32,259 nt of DNA, from contig JAQXIY010000071.1 in NCBI GenBank assembly GCA_029008035.1, forward strand, positions 1 to 32,259, read 5' to 3'. Positions 8,289-15,787 of this stretch are shown here, one piece after another. The DNA is from Lachnospiraceae bacterium (GTDB lineage: Bacteria; Bacillota; Clostridia; Lachnospirales; Lachnospiraceae). The notes beneath the pieces are model-generated. The model ran no database searches. It was given only the letters and a program-made list of their open reading frames with translations, and had not been told where the DNA came from. Position 1 is the stretch's first letter. The number at the start of each line of letters is the position of its first letter. A program made the translations under genes and the position numbers.

Positions 8289-9175
8289 ACCATAATATCT
8301 ACGGTGCCGGATATACCCCCGGACTGTTCCGACTGCAACGTGTCAAACACCGCCTTGAGATACTCTGCGTCCGCTTCTACGATTTGTCGCATCTCTTTGT
8401 TGCGGTGTTTTATTTTTAACATTTTAAAATCCTCCGGGCTCATCTCAGTTTCATATCCCTCCAGCAAATCCGAGAGGGTATCTGTCACAGCCTCCATCCA
8501 ATCCATATCTTCAAGTAATGACATCATGAGATCTCCCATCTCGCTTTGAAACTGGGAGACATCCATAAGATCCAAAATCTCACCTATATCAAATTCCTCA
8601 GATATCCCCTCCTCCGCCTGGATTAGAGCCACATCCTCTAGGTCATCCACAGTGTTCCCCGAAGAATTCTCCGCTGATGATTCACTCTTTTCCTTTACAT
8701 GAATCATCTCTTCTTCCTGCAAATGTTTCGCCTTTTTCTTCGCCACTCGCTCCATAGCCATGGCATGTGCAATGGCATACTGCAGTTCCTCCTCATCGTA
8801 CTGACCGCTTTGCCGCAATCGCTTGAGGCGAACCACTTCCGCTCTGGCCTTTCCCACAGCGGCCTTGGCTGCAGTGGAAGTTTTGCTCCGCAAAATCTGG
8901 GCAGAAATGGCCTTAAAGTTGTATCTGAGTTTCTTCAATTCCGTTAGGGTTTTGCTGTTCTTGATTCTGGCTTCCCGCAAAGAAGTCGCATATTGTTGAT
9001 TGCTCTCCCATATACGATTAGAAAAAACATCCTTCTTCTCCTGAAACCCGGTTCGATTCAAATCCCGTAGCAGTGTTTTGGTCTCTTGCGTCATAGATGA
9101 TTTGTTGAGGCTGGACTCTCTTTCTCTTGTCCGAAAAATGGAATCCACCTGTTTCGCACTGATATTGATATTCAT
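8285..9175 (-). CDS. Uncharacterised helical protein, second gene of the sigma-28 pair
   Basis: A 296-residue soluble, highly charged protein with no signal peptide or membrane segment. Residues about 75-155 form a Lys/Arg/Ala-rich helical, coiled-coil-like stretch (KKLRYNFKAIS...RAEVVRLKRLR...VAKKKAKHLQEEEM). An acidic low-complexity stretch and a Met/Asp/Leu-rich segment (about 190-240) follow. I recognise no named domain; similar hypothetical proteins occur, as I recall, in Lachnospiraceae. ATG 9175 has GGAGG seven bases upstream; the frame to 9226 adds residues without a ribosome-binding site. It follows the DUF6033-like gene by 34 bases and is probably co-transcribed from the sigma-28 promoter at 10006-10032. 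It might be a structural or regulatory accessory of motility, but function is unknown. Confidence 0.75.
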   Translation of the reverse strand: MNINISAKQVDSIFRTRERESSLNKSSMTQETKTLLRDLNRTGFQEKKDVFSNRIWESNQQYATSLREARIKNSKTLTELKKLRYNFKAISAQILRSKTSTAAKAAVGKARAEVVRLKRLRQSGQYDEEELQYAIAHAMAMERVAKKKAKHLQEEEMIHVKEKSESSAENSSGNTVDDLEDVALIQAEEGISEEFDIGEILDLMDVSQFQSEMGDLMMSLLEDMDWMEAVTDTLSDLLEGYETEMSPEDFKMLKIKHRNKEMRQIVEADAEYLKAVFDTLQSEQSGGISGTVDIMV

Positions 9176-9209
9176 ATCATCGCCTCCAAATCCCGATACC
9201 AATCTCTCA

Positions 9210-9938
9210 TTACAGGGAAAAATCAATGCTCTGTCCCAGACTCTTTTCCTGCTCCGTCTGTATATAGTCTGTCATGGACATTTGCCAAAAATCATCTATT
9301 TTTTGTAGCAATTCCTCAATGGAGGATGCAGTAATGGTCTCGGTGTCCTCCTCCACAGAATTCTTCTCACGCATCTTCTCAATACGCTCTTCTGCCGCCT
9401 CTTTCTTTGCCTTCTTCTGAGCAGCCACCTTGGCCTCATGCTTTTGCTCCGCCTTCTTTGCCATGCGTTCCCGCTGGGCGGCAAAGGATTTATCCATTAC
9501 TGCAAAGAAAGATGTAGTGCCATTGTCGTTTACTTGCACACCAAAGCCCTTCACTCCGGATGCCTTGGACTGAATCTGGCTGACAAGCTGTGATAGACCG
9601 GATGCCGCATTTCTGATAATGCCCTCATATTGCTCCCGGTAAGCTTTGTCATTTGCCATTTTCTCGATTTTATCCTCGTCGATAAGTACAACCATTTTAC
9701 TTGCATTGGCATACTGGGATGCCTGGGCTTTGGCAGTTTCCTTTTGCTCTCTGCTCACCAAAATAAACTCCATATTGGAGTATTTGCCCTTCAGTTCCTC
9801 ATAATATTTTGCTGCTTTTTCACTCAGTTGGGGATTTCCCACGGTCTTGCCGCTGACATTAGATTTTTTCGATGTGCCGGTTGTCTCTTCTGTAGCAGAC
9901 TTCTGCAAACCGGACACAAGTTCAGATATTGCGCTCAT
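9210..9938 (-). CDS. DUF6033-like uncharacterised protein, first gene of the sigma-28 pair
   Basis: A 242-residue cytoplasmic protein. The central part (about 45-150) looks like a compact alpha/beta domain (KYSNMEFILVS...KMVVLIDEDKIEKMAND..YREQYEGII..VKGFGVQVNDNGTTSFFAVM) that I associate with DUF6033. A Lys/Ala/Glu-rich helical tail (about 155-200) and an acidic C-terminus follow. No catalytic motif is evident. The ATG has AAGGAGG upstream. A consensus flagellar sigma-28 promoter lies about 68-94 bases before the start, so expression probably coincides with late flagellar and chemotaxis genes. The family name is from memory; the function is unknown. Confidence 0.75.
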   Translation of the reverse strand: MSAISELVSGLQKSATEETTGTSKKSNVSGKTVGNPQLSEKAAKYYEELKGKYSNMEFILVSREQKETAKAQASQYANASKMVVLIDEDKIEKMANDKAYREQYEGIIRNAASGLSQLVSQIQSKASGVKGFGVQVNDNGTTSFFAVMDKSFAAQRERMAKKAEQKHEAKVAAQKKAKKEAAEERIEKMREKNSVEEDTETITASSIEELLQKIDDFWQMSMTDYIQTEQEKSLGQSIDFSL

Positions 9939-10005
9939 ATGCTTTCCTCCTTGAAACTCTGGCGTCTGGTGTCAAAATCCTTTTCGACATCACTTGTTAT
10001 GTTTC

Positions 10006-10032
10006 ATATCGGCACAGCATACCATTTATTTA
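10006..10032 (-). promoter_or_regulatory. Flagellar sigma-28 (SigD/FliA) promoter
   Basis: On the minus strand TAAA (10032-10029) and GCCGATAT (10013-10006) are separated by exactly 15 bp, matching the sigma-28 consensus TAAA-N15-GCCGATAA except for the last base. The -35 overlaps the last codons of the radical SAM gene. Transcription would start near 10000, about 60 bases before the DUF6033-like gene. Confidence 0.85.
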
Positions 10033-10925
10033 ACATCTCGAATGGCTTTTTGCAACGCATTTAGCACCCGCTTTTTGTCAGTACTCCACAAGGGGGCAAT
10101 CAATTCCCTCTTATCTCCGTCTCCTGTCATACGATGAATCACCATATCCTTTGGCAAAAGGGATATGCACTCTGCCACCAGAGACACATATTCTTCCATT
10201 TCCATTGTGGTAAATTTCCCTGCCAGATATTCCTGTTCCAAATCTGTCCCTTTTAACACATGCAAAAGCTGTAGCTTAATACCCTGCGCACCGCTTTTTC
10301 CCACATATGCCACGGTTTCCTTCATCATATCACGGGTCTCATGGGGCAATCCTAAAATACAGTGGACAACCACTTCCATTCCGGCTTCTCTCAAACGTTT
10401 TACAGCATCGTCAAATACAGGCAATGAATATCCTCTGCGGATGTATTCTGCCGTCTTTTCATGTATGGTCTGAAGTCCCAGTTCCACCCATACCGGTTTC
10501 TTCTTGTTTAGTTCCTGTAACAGTTCTATCACATCCTGTGGCAGACAATCCGGCCTGGTTCCCACAGATAGTGCCACAATATCCGGATGCTCAATGGCCT
10601 GGGTAAACACCTGACGAAGATAAGAAACCGGTGCATAGGTACCTGTAAAAGATTGAAAATAAGCGATGTACTTCCCGCTGGGATTTTTGGATGATACCCG
10701 CAATTTCCCCGCCTCAATCTGAGACACCACATCCGGTATTCCTCTCTCATCTACAACAAGGGGCTGGGCAAAATTCCCACTCCCCTTTCCCGAACAGAAA
10801 ATACAGCCCCTTGTTTCCAAGGAGCCGTCTCTGTTTGGACAGGTGAATCCCCCGTCCAGTGCAATTTTATAAACTTTACACCCGAAGATATCTTTTAAAT
10901 ATTGATTCAGTGAATAGTATTCCAT
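10026..10925 (-). CDS. Radical SAM protein of the YhcC/YtqA (TIGR01212) type
   Basis: A 299-residue protein with the radical SAM cluster-binding cysteines in the pattern FTCPNRDG...RGCIFC (Cys29, Cys41, Cys44), then YFQSFTGTYAP and ELGLQTIHEKTAEYIRRGY typical of TIGR01212/YhcC, a subgroup related to the ELP3/HemN branch. It should cleave S-adenosylmethionine using a [4Fe-4S] cluster; the substrate in this family is uncertain. The start ATG lies six bases after the argS stop with AGGA upstream, so it is the last gene of a queT-argS-radical SAM operon. Confidence 0.88.
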   Translation of the reverse strand: MEYYSLNQYLKDIFGCKVYKIALDGGFTCPNRDGSLETRGCIFCSGKGSGNFAQPLVVDERGIPDVVSQIEAGKLRVSSKNPSGKYIAYFQSFTGTYAPVSYLRQVFTQAIEHPDIVALSVGTRPDCLPQDVIELLQELNKKKPVWVELGLQTIHEKTAEYIRRGYSLPVFDDAVKRLREAGMEVVVHCILGLPHETRDMMKETVAYVGKSGAQGIKLQLLHVLKGTDLEQEYLAGKFTTMEMEEYVSLVAECISLLPKDMVIHRMTGDGDKRELIAPLWSTDKKRVLNALQKAIRDVK

Positions 10926-10931
10926 CTTATC

Positions 10932-12698
10932 CTACATGCGCTCCGGCGCTTCAAATCCCAACAGATCAATACATGTTTCAAGTGCAGCCTTAGTAAGCTG
11001 TAACAGACAGATGTAGCCGGCCTGCTTCACCTCATCCTCCTCTGCCATAATTTTTGTCTCATGGTAGAAATGATTAAAAGCATTGGCCAAATCATAAATG
11101 TAGGCACAAATCTTGTGTGGTGCTGATTCCTCGTAAGCTCCACGGATGGAACTGTTGAATTTGGACAACTCCAGCATCAAAGACTTCTCACTCTCAGATG
11201 CCGCCGGCAAAATCTTGGCATCAGGCACATCTTTGCCCAATTCCTGATACTTGTTCAAAATAGACTTCATACGAACAATGGTGTACAGAATGTAAGGGCC
11301 GGTGTTACCCTCAAAGGAGGTAAATCTCTCCACGTCAAAGATATAATCCTTAGATGCCTGATTGGACAAATCTCCATATTTGATGGCAGACAGCGCAACC
11401 ATCTTGGCTGTCTTCTTTGCCTCTTCCTCAGACATGGTCTCATTCTCCATAATCTTCTGATACATCTTGTCATTGATTTCAGACACAAGAGTCTCTAAGC
11501 GCATAACGCCTCCCTCTCTTGTCTTAAATGGCTTGCCATCCTTGCCATTCATGGTGCCAAAGCCAACAAATTCAAGTTCTGTGCTATCCGGTACAATGCC
11601 GGTTTTTCTTGCACAGCGGAACACCTGGGTAAAGTATAGTTCCTGACGTTTGTCCACAACATAGATGATCTTGTCCGGATGATAGTCTTCCATTCTCCAA
11701 ACCATGGTTGCTAAGTCTGTGGTATTGTAGAGAGATGCTCCGTCAGACTTTAAAATCATACAAGGAGGAATCTCCTTTGTGTCAGACTCTTCCTTAACAT
11801 CCACAACAAGAGCCCCCTCACTGATGTAGGCATGTCCGTCCTCCTTCATCTTCTCCACCATATCCGGAATGTAGGCCTGAGCATCAGATTCACCCTTCCA
11901 CAACTCGAAGGATACATTCAGATTCTCGTAGTTTTTCTTCAAATCTGTCACAGAAACATTCAGAATATGACCAAGCAAAGCCTGATATCCCTTGTTGCCA
12001 TGCTGCAATTCAAAGGTGGCTGCCATAGCCTCTTCCTTATATGCTGCGTCCTCTTTTGATTTGGCGCTGGCAGTAGGATAAATCTCCTCCAGTTCACTGA
12101 TGGTAAACGGAGCCTCTGTAGGATATTCTCCGGTATATGACTCATCAAAATAAACAAGATCAGGCTGGCGAAGACGCAACTCCGTGATAATCAGCCCCAT
12201 CTGCAATCCCCAGTCTCCCAGATGAACATCACCAATTACATTGTGACCCACAAACTTGCCAATGCGCTTAATACTCTCGCCGATGATGGCAGAGCGAAGA
12301 TGTCCCACATGAAGAGGCTTTGCCACATTAGGTCCGCCGTAGTCAATCATAATGGTTCGGGCTTCTTCTGCCTTATCCATACCAAGACGCTCATCGATAC
12401 GCATATCATTTGCATAGGAAGCCAAGAAATCCTCAGCTAAAATTATATTTAAAAATCCCGGCGGGCAGGCCTCCACGCTATGAAACATCTCATTTTTCTG
12501 AAGTCTTTCACACACCTCACCGGCAATGGCAATCGGTGCTTTCTTATACTCCTTAGCTGCGGCCATAGCACCGTTACACTGGAATTCACACAAGTCCGGT
12601 CGATTGGAAACAGACACTCGGCCATACTTCTCATCGTATCCGCAAGCCACAAATGCGGCTGTCACTTCTTCCGTTATTAGCTTTAAGATTTCTTTCAT
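10932..12698 (-). CDS. argS: Arginyl-tRNA synthetase
   Basis: A 588-residue class I aminoacyl-tRNA synthetase that charges tRNA-Arg. The N-terminal Add1 domain (about 1-110) is followed by the catalytic core with the HIGH-type motif HVGHLRS (about 137-143) in YGGPNVAKPLHVGHLRSA. The Arg-specific KMSK-equivalent region GKPFKTREGGVMRL and a C-terminal DALR anticodon-binding domain ending LLGFEAPERM follow. Length is normal. The ATG has GGAAGGAAAG upstream. It sits 23 bases after queT and six bases before the radical SAM gene, so it probably shares the queT transcript and its riboswitch leader, though an internal promoter cannot be excluded. Confidence 0.97.
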   Translation of the reverse strand: MKEILKLITEEVTAAFVACGYDEKYGRVSVSNRPDLCEFQCNGAMAAAKEYKKAPIAIAGEVCERLQKNEMFHSVEACPPGFLNIILAEDFLASYANDMRIDERLGMDKAEEARTIMIDYGGPNVAKPLHVGHLRSAIIGESIKRIGKFVGHNVIGDVHLGDWGLQMGLIITELRLRQPDLVYFDESYTGEYPTEAPFTISELEEIYPTASAKSKEDAAYKEEAMAATFELQHGNKGYQALLGHILNVSVTDLKKNYENLNVSFELWKGESDAQAYIPDMVEKMKEDGHAYISEGALVVDVKEESDTKEIPPCMILKSDGASLYNTTDLATMVWRMEDYHPDKIIYVVDKRQELYFTQVFRCARKTGIVPDSTELEFVGFGTMNGKDGKPFKTREGGVMRLETLVSEINDKMYQKIMENETMSEEEAKKTAKMVALSAIKYGDLSNQASKDYIFDVERFTSFEGNTGPYILYTIVRMKSILNKYQELGKDVPDAKILPAASESEKSLMLELSKFNSSIRGAYEESAPHKICAYIYDLANAFNHFYHETKIMAEEDEVKQAGYICLLQLTKAALETCIDLLGFEAPERM

Positions 12699-12721
12699 GT
12701 TACTTTCCTTCCTCTAATAGA

Positions 12722-13210
12722 CTATTGTTTAAAAATTGCGTCCCGATGCTTCCACAGAACCTTTTTCAAAATCATTCCCAGAATGCACACCGAAATCACC
12801 TCTCCGGCACCAACAGTCAGAAATAGATACCAGACGGCATCTCCCACACCATATACATTCCGAAGTACGATAGGAACGATAATGGCATTGGCTAAAACCG
12901 GTGGTAAGGTAAATGCAAATTTGGTCTTGCGAAGCAGGTAGGTACCAATGGCTCCAATCAGGGTTGCCAGACTTCCAAAGACTACATCCAGTGCCATGCA
13001 TCCTGTAAGGATGTTGCTGAGCAGACATCCCACAAATAATCCCGGAATTGCTGCCGGTGTAAAGATTGGCAGAATCGTCAGTGCCTCTGAAATCCTCACC
13101 TGGATTGCCCCACTTGCCAAGCCAAAAGCATTGATAAAGTAGGTCAATACAACATAAATGGCCGCAATCATTGCAGCCTGTGTCAATCGTAACGCATTTT
13201 TGTTTCTCAT
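12722..13210 (-). CDS. queT: QueT-type queuosine-precursor transporter (ECF S component)
   Basis: A 162-residue integral membrane protein with five to six hydrophobic helices, of the QueT family (RLTQAAMIAAIYVVLTYF... SGAIQVRISEALTILP). It should be the substrate-binding S component for preQ1/queuine-type compounds and needs a shared ECF energising module encoded elsewhere. The start at 13210 was chosen because GGGAGAG lies eight bases upstream and the protein then begins with the family's usual N-terminus; the frame to 13285 reads back through the riboswitch. The preQ1-I-like aptamer directly before it supports the substrate call. Confidence 0.9.
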   Translation of the reverse strand: MRNKNALRLTQAAMIAAIYVVLTYFINAFGLASGAIQVRISEALTILPIFTPAAIPGLFVGCLLSNILTGCMALDVVFGSLATLIGAIGTYLLRKTKFAFTLPPVLANAIIVPIVLRNVYGVGDAVWYLFLTVGAGEVISVCILGMILKKVLWKHRDAIFKQ

Positions 13211-13222
13211 ATTCAGTTCTCT

Positions 13223-13263
13223 CCCTAGTTTTGTTTTTCGTGTGGATGGTTGCGAACACACGG
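13223..13263 (-). promoter_or_regulatory. preQ1-I riboswitch in the queT leader
   Basis: On the minus strand a 6-bp stem (CGTGTG/CACACG) encloses a loop with TTCGCAACCATC. An A-rich tail, AAAAACAAAACTAGG, follows and can fold back as an H-type pseudoknot. This matches the small preQ1-I aptamer (compare the Thermoanaerobacter form, with GUCGCAGUAACC in the loop and an AACAAAACAAGG tail). The tail runs into the GGGAG ribosome-binding site of queT, so control is probably at translation, with preQ1 turning expression off. Confidence 0.85.
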
Positions 13264-13275
13264 TAATTCCTAAGC

Positions 13276-13304
13276 ATTCTATCACATTTTACCAAAAATG
13301 AAAA
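13276..13304 (-). promoter_or_regulatory. Sigma-A promoter of the queT-argS operon
   Basis: TTTTCA (13299-13304) and TAGAAT (13276-13281) are spaced 17 bp on the minus strand, placing the start just upstream of the riboswitch. It is divergent from sigG. Confidence 0.55.
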
Positions 13305-13397
13305 GATAAGATGTATAAAAATCCACAATTTGAGGCAGGCTATGATAGAGCCGCAACACACAGATTTTCTTACATATTTTTTCTGGAGGCCAAGCTA

Positions 13398-14201
13398 TTG
13401 AGTGCATATAAAGTAGAAATCTGCGGTGTCAATACATCTACCCTTCCTCTTTTATCCGAGGAGGAAAAAACCAACCTGTGGGACAAAATCAAAGCGGGGG
13501 ATATGCAGGCACGGGAAACCTACATCAAGGGCAATCTTCGCCTTGTGCTCAGCGTGTTAAAACGCTTCAGCGGTCACGGTGAAAATCTGGATGATCTATT
13601 TCAAATCGGTTGTATCGGTCTGATGAAATCCATCGATAATTTTGACCCTACGATGGAGGTGAAATTTTCCACATACGCGGTTCCTATGATTATCGGTGAA
13701 ATCCGCCGCTATCTCAGGGATACCTCCAGCAGTATCCGCATTTCCCGCTCTCTAAGAGATATGGCCTATAAAGCCATTGTAGCCAAGGAAAATCTATCAC
13801 GGCAAAAATCCACAGAACCAACCATGGAAGAAATTGCAAAGGAGGCCGGCATCCCCTTGGAGGATATGCTCTATGCCTTGGATGCCATGCAAAGTCCTCT
13901 GTCCCTCTACGACCCTATCTACAATGATGGAGGTGACACCCTGTATGTGATGGATCAAATCAGCGACAAAAAAAATAAGGAGGATAACTGGGTGGAGAGT
14001 CTGTCTCTCAATGATGCCTTAGACACCCTCCCTGACCGGGAATCCCATATTATCCGCCTTAGATTCTTTGAAGGAAAAACCCAGATGGAAGTGGCCTCAG
14101 AGATACAGATCTCTCAGGCCCAGGTCTCCCGTCTGGAAAAAAATGCCCTAAAATCTATGGAGCGCTATCTCACTTGCTCCACTTGTCACACAGAGCGTTA
14201 A
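13398..14201 (+). CDS. sigG: Forespore sigma factor SigG
   Basis: A 267-residue sigma-70 family protein with the SigG hallmark N-terminus (YKVEICGVNTSTLPLLS) and core (DDLFQIGCIGLMKSIDNFD, VKFSTYAVPMIIGEIRRYLRD, SRSLRDMAYKA, YDPIYNDGGD, GKTQMEVASEIQISQAQVSRLEK). It directs late forespore gene expression after engulfment. TTG 13398 was chosen as start because GGAGG lies eight bases upstream and this gives the family length (about 260); the frame back to 13311 adds unrelated residues. It is divergent from queT and its last 32 bases overlap the 3' end of the metallo-beta-lactamase gene. No convincing sigma-F/sigma-G promoter was found upstream. Confidence 0.95.
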   Translation: MSAYKVEICGVNTSTLPLLSEEEKTNLWDKIKAGDMQARETYIKGNLRLVLSVLKRFSGHGENLDDLFQIGCIGLMKSIDNFDPTMEVKFSTYAVPMIIGEIRRYLRDTSSSIRISRSLRDMAYKAIVAKENLSRQKSTEPTMEEIAKEAGIPLEDMLYALDAMQSPLSLYDPIYNDGGDTLYVMDQISDKKNKEDNWVESLSLNDALDTLPDRESHIIRLRFFEGKTQMEVASEIQISQAQVSRLEKNALKSMERYLTCSTCHTER

Positions 14202-15771
14202 TCTGGTCTGCAAATTTGGCTAAATCTTTGTTCGCCATGCCCTCGCATCCGCGAATCACATGCATCAACCGCTCACCGGCAGCCACCAGTCTTGCAAATA
14301 CATTGGATACCACCTTGGCAGAAGGCTTCTTTTTCTGCATCGGTTGATGGTCGCCCTGACGAATGCACTCTCCTGTCAGCAAGTCAAACTCATCCCCGGA
14401 GTAGGGAGCAATGGCATTGTACCCATAGGTGTCCCGAATATCCCTGGCAAACTTGTCACATACCGCATCGTCGCCGTGAACCACAAAGACTTTCTGGGGT
14501 TCTCTTTTCAGTGCTCCAATCCACTGAAGCAATTTGTTTCTGTCTCCGTGTCCGCTGATACCAGGTAAATTCTCAATGCGGGCCTCCACATTCACCGTCT
14601 CACCAAACAGCCTCACTTCCTTGGCTCCGTTTAACAGACTGTGTCCCAGCGTTCCCGGCACCTGATATCCCACAAAGAGAATGGTGCACTCCGGCCTCCA
14701 CAGGTTATGTTTCAAATGATGGCGTATACGTCCTGCCTCACACATACCAGATGCGGAGATGATAACCTTTGGCTTCATATCAAAGTTAATCATCTTGGAT
14801 TCATCACTGCTCACCGCCATTTTTAACCCGGGAAAACGAATAGGATTCTTTCCTTCGGCGATCAACTTCTTGGCTTCCTCATCAAAGCACTCAGACACAT
14901 TCTCATGGAAAATAGCTGTTGCCTCCACTGCCAAGGGGCTATCCATATACACATCAAAACTGTCAATGCCTTCTAAGAGATGTCCCTCCTTGATACGACG
15001 AATAAAGTAAAGCATTTCCTGGGTTCTGCCCACAGAAAAAGCCGGAATTACCAAATTACCACCGGATTGAAAGGTCTGGCGCATAATCTCTGCCAAGGCT
15101 TTGGCAAAGTCGCCGGGAGCGTGATGTTCCCTGTCTCCATAGGTGGATTCAATCAGCACATAATCTGCTTCCTCCACAAATTCCGGTTCCTTGATCAAGG
15201 GCTTGTTCCCCTGTCCCACATCTCCGGAAAATACCACTTTACGGTGTTCCTCACCCTCTGTAAGCCAAATCTCAATAGAGGAGGATCCCAGCAAGTGTCC
15301 TGCATCCACAAAGCGCACATCAATCTCATTACAAATTTTCATTCTGTCATGATAACGCATGGGAACAAAGTGTTCCAACACCCCTTGCGCATCCTCCATA
15401 GTATACAGAGGTGTCACCTCCGGCCGTCCTGCTCGTCTTGCCTTGCGGTTTTTCCACTCCGCTTCAAAGGTCTGAATATGTGCACTGTCCTTTAACATAA
15501 TGTTACACAATTCGCAGGTGGCCTCTGTGGCATAAATTTGTCCCCGGAACCCGTGACTGTACAAAAGTGGCAGCAAGCCGGAATGGTCGATATGTGCATG
15601 GGTCACAAACACATAATCAATGGCAGCCGCTTGCACCGGCAATTCCTGATTCTTGTAAAGATCCGGCCCCTGTTCCATACCACAGTCCACCAGAAATTTC
15701 TTATCTCCCACCTCAACAAAGTGACAGCTTCCCGTCACCTCATGGGCAGCCCCCAAAAACGTAATCTTCAT
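14170..15771 (-). CDS. Beta-CASP metallo-beta-lactamase fold RNA-processing nuclease
   Basis: A 533-residue protein with an MBL core (HAHIDH zinc motif at residues 58-63; VDAGHLLGSSSIEI and SGDVGQGNKPL further on). A beta-CASP insert (about 210-370, with MDSPLAVEAT and SASGMCEAGRIRHH) and a zinc-dependent RMMBL tail (ISGHGDRNKLLQW, VVHGD) follow. Relatives are CPSF73-like exo/endoribonucleases of bacteria and archaea. An extra C-terminal helical extension (about 465-533) is present. It begins 16 bases after tex, with GGAAGGGG upstream, so the two are probably one operon linked to RNA metabolism. The exact RNA target is unknown. Confidence 0.9.
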   Translation of the reverse strand: MKITFLGAAHEVTGSCHFVEVGDKKFLVDCGMEQGPDLYKNQELPVQAAAIDYVFVTHAHIDHSGLLPLLYSHGFRGQIYATEATCELCNIMLKDSAHIQTFEAEWKNRKARRAGRPEVTPLYTMEDAQGVLEHFVPMRYHDRMKICNEIDVRFVDAGHLLGSSSIEIWLTEGEEHRKVVFSGDVGQGNKPLIKEPEFVEEADYVLIESTYGDREHHAPGDFAKALAEIMRQTFQSGGNLVIPAFSVGRTQEMLYFIRRIKEGHLLEGIDSFDVYMDSPLAVEATAIFHENVSECFDEEAKKLIAEGKNPIRFPGLKMAVSSDESKMINFDMKPKVIISASGMCEAGRIRHHLKHNLWRPECTILFVGYQVPGTLGHSLLNGAKEVRLFGETVNVEARIENLPGISGHGDRNKLLQWIGALKREPQKVFVVHGDDAVCDKFARDIRDTYGYNAIAPYSGDEFDLLTGECIRQGDHQPMQKKKPSAKVVSNVFARLVAAGERLMHVIRGCEGMANKDLAKFADQINALCDKWSK

Positions 15772-15787
15772 CGGTACCCCTTCCTTT

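Noticed and set aside
9983-9989. TGTCGAA, a Spo0A-box match just downstream of the sigma-28 promoter
   Set aside because: A 7-mer is expected about four times by chance in this window, and there is no matching promoter geometry here, unlike at spoIIGA.
13311-13397. Sigma-F/sigma-G type promoter before sigG (GTATA followed after 16 bp by GGCAGGCTA)
   Set aside because: The -10 part mismatches the consensus at key A positions; not strong enough to report as a feature.
13311-13397. N-terminal extension of SigG from ATG 13311
   Set aside because: No ribosome-binding site, no similarity to SigG, and it would lie across the queT promoter; TTG 13398 has GGAGG at good spacing.
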